Source: a bacterium (GTDB lineage Bacteria > JAMOTN01). From it: a DNA stretch of 10,396 nucleotides. The DNA is taken from positions 1 to 10,396 of the forward strand of contig JAMOTN010000022.1 in assembly GCA_027062325.1 (NCBI GenBank), given 5' to 3'. The translations under genes and the position numbers were made by a program. The notes under the pieces were generated by a model that was not told the origin of the DNA, ran no database searches, and saw only the letters and a list, made by a program, of their open reading frames with translations. Positions 5,835 through 10,396 of this stretch are shown one piece after another. The first letter of the stretch is position 1. Each line of letters begins with the position of its first letter.

Positions 5835-8456
5835 ATGGATATTGCGTATGCTATAAGCCTCCTCAAAAGTGCCGATGAATCAGAAAGAATTCGTGGAGTT
5901 ATGGCTCTTTCCAATTATCGCGTTGATAAAGTAGCAGCCCAGCATCTAATAGATGTGTTAAAGGGTGATCCTTCTTTTTATGTGCGTCTTCAAGCAGCTA
6001 AAGTTTTAAGAATGTTCAAAATTCAAATAGATACAGCTTCTCTTTACGAGTTGCTGGATTCCGAGAAAGAGATTGTTGAAGTTGTCATAGATATTATTGC
6101 AAATCACGCAAATAAGAAAATATTCAAAGTCTATGCTGAGAGGTTTAGTAAAGATACATCTGTTTCCTCCACGGCCTTAGCTAATTTTGTGGAACTTGCA
6201 GGGAGAATGGGCCAATGGGATGTAGTTATGAAATTTTTGGACAGCCGTTTTTGGAATGTGAGAGATAAAGCAGCCAATGTTTTAGCTTCAGCTGTTAAAG
6301 AAGATACTCAAGTGTTCAAATCACTTTTAGAAATGGTTAGAAGAGATGGAGAAAAAGCGTGGTGGTCCTCTGTTGCTATTTGGAAGGCTTTTAGAAATTT
6401 GGATGATGATATGTTGAATGAATTGGAGCGTTTTCTAAAAGATGAGGGGGAGCTTGGACGGATAGGAGATCGTTCTGTATTTTTGAAGTGGGCTTTATTT
6501 ATGAATGAAAAGTGGAAACTTGATGAGTTTGATAAAGAGTTAACTGCACGCTACTTTGGTTTTGTTTTTAGAGAGTTATTGCCGCAGGAAATTGTTGCTA
6601 AGTTTTCGTTTTTATTAGATGATGCGAACAGAGATGTTAGATATTCAGTAGCTTTCTATTTAAAAGATGCATTGAAAGATCCAGTGTATGATACTTTGCT
6701 TGAAAAGTTGTTTGAAAAAATTGGAATTGAGGGTAAACTCGCTCTTTTTTGTGCCTTTGTTAATGATGGGATTTTTTACGATAGGTGGTTTGAGAAAATA
6801 GTTGAGTTATCAGAACAAAAGGGAAATATTGATGTGTTGAGAAAGTTGTTTTCTGAAAGTGCTAAAAATTTTCCAGAAATTTTAGTTTCCTACATGGAAA
6901 AGTTGAGCTTAGAAGGTCAAGATTTGTTGATGGTGGAGCTTGCTCATAGGAGGTATGAACCTGTTAAAGGTATTTTGCTAAAACGTTTTGATGAAAAGAT
7001 AACAGTTGAATTTTTTAGGGCTCTTGCGAATTTCGCCCAGGACTTAGAAGTGGCTTCTAAACTTTTGGAAGTATTAAAAAAATTACCTTTGAAGTTTTGG
7101 GAAAGAGTGTATGAGGCAATTGTAAGTTTGGCAAGAAGTCAACCGGAGCTCATTTTGGATACGTATAATCATTGTGATTGGGCTAAAAGAGCACTTTTGA
7201 AAAAAATCATTAAGCAAGTTACTTCTGAAATTACAGGTACTTTGATAGAAGCTTTGTCTTCTAAAAATGGCATAGTTACTTCAATGGTCATGGAAGTTTT
7301 ATCTTCAAGTAAGGAGGCCATACTTTCTTTGATAGGACTTTTCAAGAGCGAAAGTTGGATAATGCGTCGACGAGCATATGAAGCTTTGAAAATGGCAGAT
7401 CCTTATTTTACGGCCGAAAAACTTTTTTTTGTAGTTAAGTCTGATCCTGATGAGAATATAATGTATTGGGCTGAAAGATTACTTGCATACTGGTCCGAGA
7501 GGATAGTAGACAAGTTGTCTGAGGCTCTGAATGAGCGAAATTTACATCTTAACATATTAGTTGTTAGAGTTATAAGGCATTTGAATTCGCTTGAGATAAA
7601 AGAGTTGCTCTCTCATGCTTTGCGAGATGAGTTTGATGAGGTTAGACTTGAGGCTCTCAGGGCTTTAAAAAATCATCCGTTTGTGGAGTTTTTAGATTTA
7701 TTGAAGAAATCGTGGGGAATGGAGTCGCGGGCGTGGAAGGTAGAAGCGTTGAAAATAATGGCTTTTCTAGGAGAAGTTGAGTTGTACGATGAGGTTGCTA
7801 AGTCAGGAGACTTTGAGATTTTAAGCGCACTTCTAGAGGGGCTTTTAGAAGCGATAGAGGTAGGGGTAAATAAGGTAGAATATATGAGAATAATAAAGGG
7901 AGTATTAGAGAAAAGTTCTATTTTGGGAGAGCAATATTTTGAAGATTTGGTATTGGTTTTTCATGAGGAGGAGTGGTTTGCCAAATTTTTTGAAGAGGTG
8001 AAAGAAAGGCTTTTGGAAAATCAATTAAAGTTAGCAGAATTACTTATGAATAATCGTAAGGAAATTCTGGAGGATAGAGAATTTAGCAAGTGGCTTCATG
8101 CGACGGGATTTTATTCTAAAGTGCTGACAGTTGTTGGAGTAGATTTTGATAAGTTGTTGTCTAGTGAGAAACTGTATGATTCTGATGAAAGGGTAATTGG
8201 CTTTAAAGTTCCAATTATAAAAGGTTACGAAAAAATTTCTGCCGAACTTATTAAAAATCCGGAGAAAGCGCTTCAGTTGCTGAGGGGGGATAAAAGTTTT
8301 ATAGGAAGTTTTTACAAAGTGTTGGCTCTAAAGCTTGCAGGTTATGATGATAAGGCTTCCCAGTTGTTTTGTAAGATGAGAAATTTAGTTAGCAGGGTTG
8401 AAAAAGGGACAGCTGTGAAGTTGATAATGTACCTTGAGAAGGTGTTGCAAAAGTGA
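5835..8456 (+). CDS. Large HEAT-repeat scaffold protein
   Basis: A 873-residue, almost wholly helical protein, probably cytoplasmic since no signal peptide or membrane helix is visible. HEAT-type units with the D..VR..A...L pattern recur: V51-RLQAAKVL, V142-RDKAANVLA, V268-RYSVAFYL, WIMRRRAYEALK near 508, DENIMYWAERLL near 542 and DEVRLEALRAL near 603. The clearest units are in about 1-225 and 490-660; between and after them the helices are more degenerate. No catalytic motif is recognisable, so a protein-binding scaffold role is the best guess. The start has a good GGAGGG site at 5823-5828. The stop codon overlaps the next start as GTGA, coupling it tightly to the MiaA-like gene. HEAT repeats also occur in phycobilisome lyase-like and adaptor families, but nothing points to those here. 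Confidence 0.75.
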   Translation: MDIAYAISLLKSADESERIRGVMALSNYRVDKVAAQHLIDVLKGDPSFYVRLQAAKVLRMFKIQIDTASLYELLDSEKEIVEVVIDIIANHANKKIFKVYAERFSKDTSVSSTALANFVELAGRMGQWDVVMKFLDSRFWNVRDKAANVLASAVKEDTQVFKSLLEMVRRDGEKAWWSSVAIWKAFRNLDDDMLNELERFLKDEGELGRIGDRSVFLKWALFMNEKWKLDEFDKELTARYFGFVFRELLPQEIVAKFSFLLDDANRDVRYSVAFYLKDALKDPVYDTLLEKLFEKIGIEGKLALFCAFVNDGIFYDRWFEKIVELSEQKGNIDVLRKLFSESAKNFPEILVSYMEKLSLEGQDLLMVELAHRRYEPVKGILLKRFDEKITVEFFRALANFAQDLEVASKLLEVLKKLPLKFWERVYEAIVSLARSQPELILDTYNHCDWAKRALLKKIIKQVTSEITGTLIEALSSKNGIVTSMVMEVLSSSKEAILSLIGLFKSESWIMRRRAYEALKMADPYFTAEKLFFVVKSDPDENIMYWAERLLAYWSERIVDKLSEALNERNLHLNILVVRVIRHLNSLEIKELLSHALRDEFDEVRLEALRALKNHPFVEFLDLLKKSWGMESRAWKVEALKIMAFLGEVELYDEVAKSGDFEILSALLEGLLEAIEVGVNKVEYMRIIKGVLEKSSILGEQYFEDLVLVFHEEEWFAKFFEEVKERLLENQLKLAELLMNNRKEILEDREFSKWLHATGFYSKVLTVVGVDFDKLLSSEKLYDSDERVIGFKVPIIKGYEKISAELIKNPEKALQLLRGDKSFIGSFYKVLALKLAGYDDKASQLFCKMRNLVSRVEKGTAVKLIMYLEKVLQK

Positions 8457-9394
8457 GAAGAGAGAATATTTTTTTAAAGAGAGGAGTGCCGTTGATTTGT
8501 ACGGGGAAAACTGATGATGCTTTAGAATTGGCTTCCTACCTTGAAAGTAAAGGAATTGAAGCTGAAATTATCAACGTTGATTCCAAGGGAGTTTATAAAT
8601 ACCTCAAAGCTTTGTGCGCCATTCCTGAAAGGAAGCATCACCTTGTGGAATTTTTACCTCCTGACAAAAGAATAAGTGCTGTTTTTTTTGCAAAGCTTAT
8701 GAATTACTGCTTATATTCGATGTTTAACAAGGGCATTTTTCCAATTTTGTGTGGAGGGACTGGCTTTTATTTTGAAGTTTTCTTCTATGGTGTTGATAAT
8801 ATACCGGCTGATGGTGAACTTAGAAATTTGATTAGTGTTGCTCTAGAAGATGATGAGTTACGTTTTAAAATATGGCGCTATTTAAAGAAAGTATATGAAT
8901 ATCAGATTCACTTCAATGATAAAAAAAGATTGAGCCGATGGATAGAGAATTATGTTTTGGTGGGTTCAAAGGTGAGAAAAAAAAGATTTATGAGTTTGTT
9001 TTTTCCTGTCTTTTTTCATAAGAGGATAGATTTTGATGAAAGATTGAAAGAGAGATATAAAACTCGTTATTTAAAGATGTTGGAAGAAGGAGCCTTAGAA
9101 GAGGTGAAGTTTGTAGTTGAAAATTACGGAGTAGATGCGCCTGCTTGTTATGATGTTATATCTTTCGATGATACTTACGATATTTTATTGGGAAAGATAG
9201 ATGAGGAAAAGGCTGCTTTTAATTATTCTAAAAAAGCATGGCGTTTTGCTAAAAAGCAGGAGAGGTGGTTTAATAGATATGAACGTTATGCTCAGCAAGA
9301 GCGATGTTATTATCAGAGATACGGTAATGTAAAAGAGCTATTTGAGGTGGCAGATAAAATTTTGGATTTTTACAGAGATACAGAATTACTTTAA
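8453..9394 (+). CDS. miaA: Divergent MiaA-family (tRNA dimethylallyltransferase-like) protein
   Basis: MiaA transfers a dimethylallyl group to the N6 of A37 in tRNAs reading codons that start with U. Full length (313 residues; family about 300-320) and the family landmarks come in order: GKT of the P-loop (18-20), DS (43-44, matching the catalytic-Asp ADS motif), HHL (62-64), CGGTGFYFE (100-108, matching GGTGLY with the catalytic Thr), PADGELR (118-124), HFNDKKR (153-159, matching HPNDxRR), RIDFDERLKERY (191-202), MLEEGALEEV (209-218) and KAWRFAKKQERWF (261-273, matching the RYAKRQxTWF motif). Deviations: the first P-loop Gly is Pro13 (GPTASGKT becomes PLICTGKT), the Q of DSxQVY is Gly46, and the Q.IGYKE motif is replaced by CYDVISFDD (232-240). 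It is either a very divergent working MiaA or a paralogue with altered function. The GTG start overlaps the upstream stop by 4 bases; GAGAAGG at 8435-8441 is a usable ribosome site. Confidence 0.75.
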   Translation: MRRENIFLKRGVPLICTGKTDDALELASYLESKGIEAEIINVDSKGVYKYLKALCAIPERKHHLVEFLPPDKRISAVFFAKLMNYCLYSMFNKGIFPILCGGTGFYFEVFFYGVDNIPADGELRNLISVALEDDELRFKIWRYLKKVYEYQIHFNDKKRLSRWIENYVLVGSKVRKKRFMSLFFPVFFHKRIDFDERLKERYKTRYLKMLEEGALEEVKFVVENYGVDAPACYDVISFDDTYDILLGKIDEEKAAFNYSKKAWRFAKKQERWFNRYERYAQQERCYYQRYGNVKELFEVADKILDFYRDTELL

Positions 9395-9397
9395 GAT
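9369..9397 (+). promoter_or_regulatory. Possible promoter ahead of pilB
   Basis: TTTACA (9369-9374, five of six matches to TTGACA) and TAAGAT (9392-9397, four of six matches to TATAAT) are 17 bases apart, overlapping the end and stop codon of the MiaA-like gene. This would start transcription about 30 bases ahead of the PilB ATG. The match is modest and chance hits are common in AT-rich DNA; co-transcription with the upstream genes is equally possible. Confidence 0.3.
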
Positions 9398-9432
9398 ATT
9401 GATTAATGTAAGTATGTAGGGGGCGGTATTTA

Positions 9433-10396
9433 ATGGAAGGTGCTTTTGTTAGAAAGTGGAGAAGGATAGGAGAAATACTTATTGAAATGGGAGTTGTTAC
9501 TAAGGAACAATTGGATGAAGCATTGACGGTTCAAGAAGAAAATCCTACTAAGAGAATAGGAGAAATATTGATTGAGCTTGGTTATGCGAAAGAAGAAGAT
9601 ATAGCTAGAGCTTTAGCAAGACAATACGGTGTTATGTACACCGACTTTAAAGATTTAACATACGACACTTCGTTAAAAGAAAACTTGCCTCAGCAGTTGT
9701 TTAAGAACTTTGAGTTTGTACCAGTTGATTACCAAGAGGGTGTTTTGACAATTGTAGTATGGGATCCGACAAATGCTGAGATGTTTGAATTGATAGAGGC
9801 CTTGACTGGCTATACTGTCAAATTTTTGGTTTCAACCCGTGAAGCTATAAGAAAACAGTTGTATGGTGGTGGGGATGAAGAGGGAGGAGCCTTAGATAAA
9901 GTAAAAGTTGAAGAGGTTTTACAAGAGGTTGAGATGGAAGCAGGAGAAGGTGAAGGTGGAGAAGAAGGTGGAGAGCGTGCTGCTATAGATATATTGAAGC
10001 AAAGTGCTAATCAAAAGCCAATAGTGATGCTCGTTAATAAAATTATCCTAGATGCTTTGAAAAAAAAGGCAAGTGATATTCATATTGAGCCTGAAGAAAA
10101 GTACGTGCGTGTACGCTACAGAATAGATGGGATTTTATTTGAGCAAGCCAAGGTTAGTAAAAAGGCTCAAGATGCTATAATTTCTCGTATCAAAATTATG
10201 TCTAACCTGAATATTGCAGAGCGAATGATTCCTCAAGATGGAGCTTTTTCTATAAAAATGAGGGGTAAAAAAGTTGATTTTCGTGTATCAATATTGCCGG
10301 CGGTATGGGGCGAGGTCATAGTCATACGTGTTCTCGCAAAAGATAATTTGAAACTTGATTTGAGAGAGCTTGGTTTTGAAGAAGATGATTATAAAA
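9433..10396 (+). CDS. pilB: PilB/GspE-type assembly ATPase with MshEN N-terminus (cut by window end)
   Basis: Cytoplasmic hexameric ATPase that powers type IV pilus extension or type II secretion; 321 codons are visible and the frame is open at the end. Residues 11-34 and 41-64 are two copies of the MshEN motif (R(I/L)Gxx(L/I)(L/I)xxG...L...L..Q), followed by the rest of the N-terminal domain to about 143. An acidic Gly/Glu-rich linker (about 144-183) leads to the N2 domain: KPIVMLVNKII (195-205), the hallmark KASDIHIEP (212-220), VRYRIDG (227-233), SNLNIAERMIPQDG (257-270), DFRVSILPAVWGE (282-294) and VIRVL (297-301). The Walker A, Asp box, Walker B and His box lie beyond the window. ATG at 9433 follows AGGGGGCGG at 9418-9426. 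QDGA at 268-271 replaces the usual QDGR. PilB versus GspE cannot be settled here; the MshEN half and lack of other T2SS genes slightly favour PilB. Confidence 0.93.
   Translation, partial: MEGAFVRKWRRIGEILIEMGVVTKEQLDEALTVQEENPTKRIGEILIELGYAKEEDIARALARQYGVMYTDFKDLTYDTSLKENLPQQLFKNFEFVPVDYQEGVLTIVVWDPTNAEMFELIEALTGYTVKFLVSTREAIRKQLYGGGDEEGGALDKVKVEEVLQEVEMEAGEGEGGEEGGERAAIDILKQSANQKPIVMLVNKIILDALKKKASDIHIEPEEKYVRVRYRIDGILFEQAKVSKKAQDAIISRIKIMSNLNIAERMIPQDGAFSIKMRGKKVDFRVSILPAVWGEVIVIRVLAKDNLKLDLRELGFEEDDYK

Overview
The window is a compact bacterial segment of roughly 35-40% G+C (estimated by eye). All eight genes lie on the + strand, with short gaps or overlaps, and most have AGGAGG-type ribosome binding sites. 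A stringent-response enzyme, a MiaA-family protein and a PilB/GspE ATPase place it firmly in Bacteria. I cannot name a phylum. The Lys/Glu-rich proteins and purine-rich coding strand are compatible with, but do not prove, a thermophilic lineage.

Layout: (1) 1-2178, a bifunctional (p)ppGpp synthetase/hydrolase (Rel/SpoT type) with every domain intact; its true start probably lies just outside the window. (2) 2243-2716, a small single-pass membrane protein with a very acidic C-terminal tail that carries a duplicated motif and ends in poly-Asp. (3) 2725-3804, an SPL-like radical SAM protein with a second CxxxCxxC cluster near its C-terminus. (4) A 106-base gap at 3805-3910 with a plausible sigma-70-type promoter. 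(5) 3911-4837, a membrane-anchored protein with a GspG (major pseudopilin)-like domain but no prepilin peptidase motif, followed by a probable beta-sandwich domain and an acidic tail. (6) 4847-5797, an exported TPR-like protein. (7) 5835-8456, a large HEAT-repeat protein. (8) 8453-9394, a full-length but divergent MiaA-family protein with an altered P-loop, overlapping the HEAT gene by 4 bases. (9) 9433 to the window end, the N-terminal two thirds or so of a PilB/GspE assembly ATPase with a two-motif MshEN-type (c-di-GMP-binding) N-terminus.

Working model: genes 3911-10396 look like one transcription unit or a pair of them. They combine a pseudopilin-like protein, an exported TPR protein, a HEAT scaffold and the PilB/GspE motor, which suggests the start of a type IV pilus or type II secretion locus with lineage-specific accessory proteins. 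The functional link is inferred from gene order and domains only. Two nucleotide second messengers are touched: (p)ppGpp made by the first gene and, by motif, c-di-GMP sensed by the last. No RNA genes, CRISPR arrays, insertion sequences or convincing terminators were seen, and no gap between genes exceeds 106 bases.
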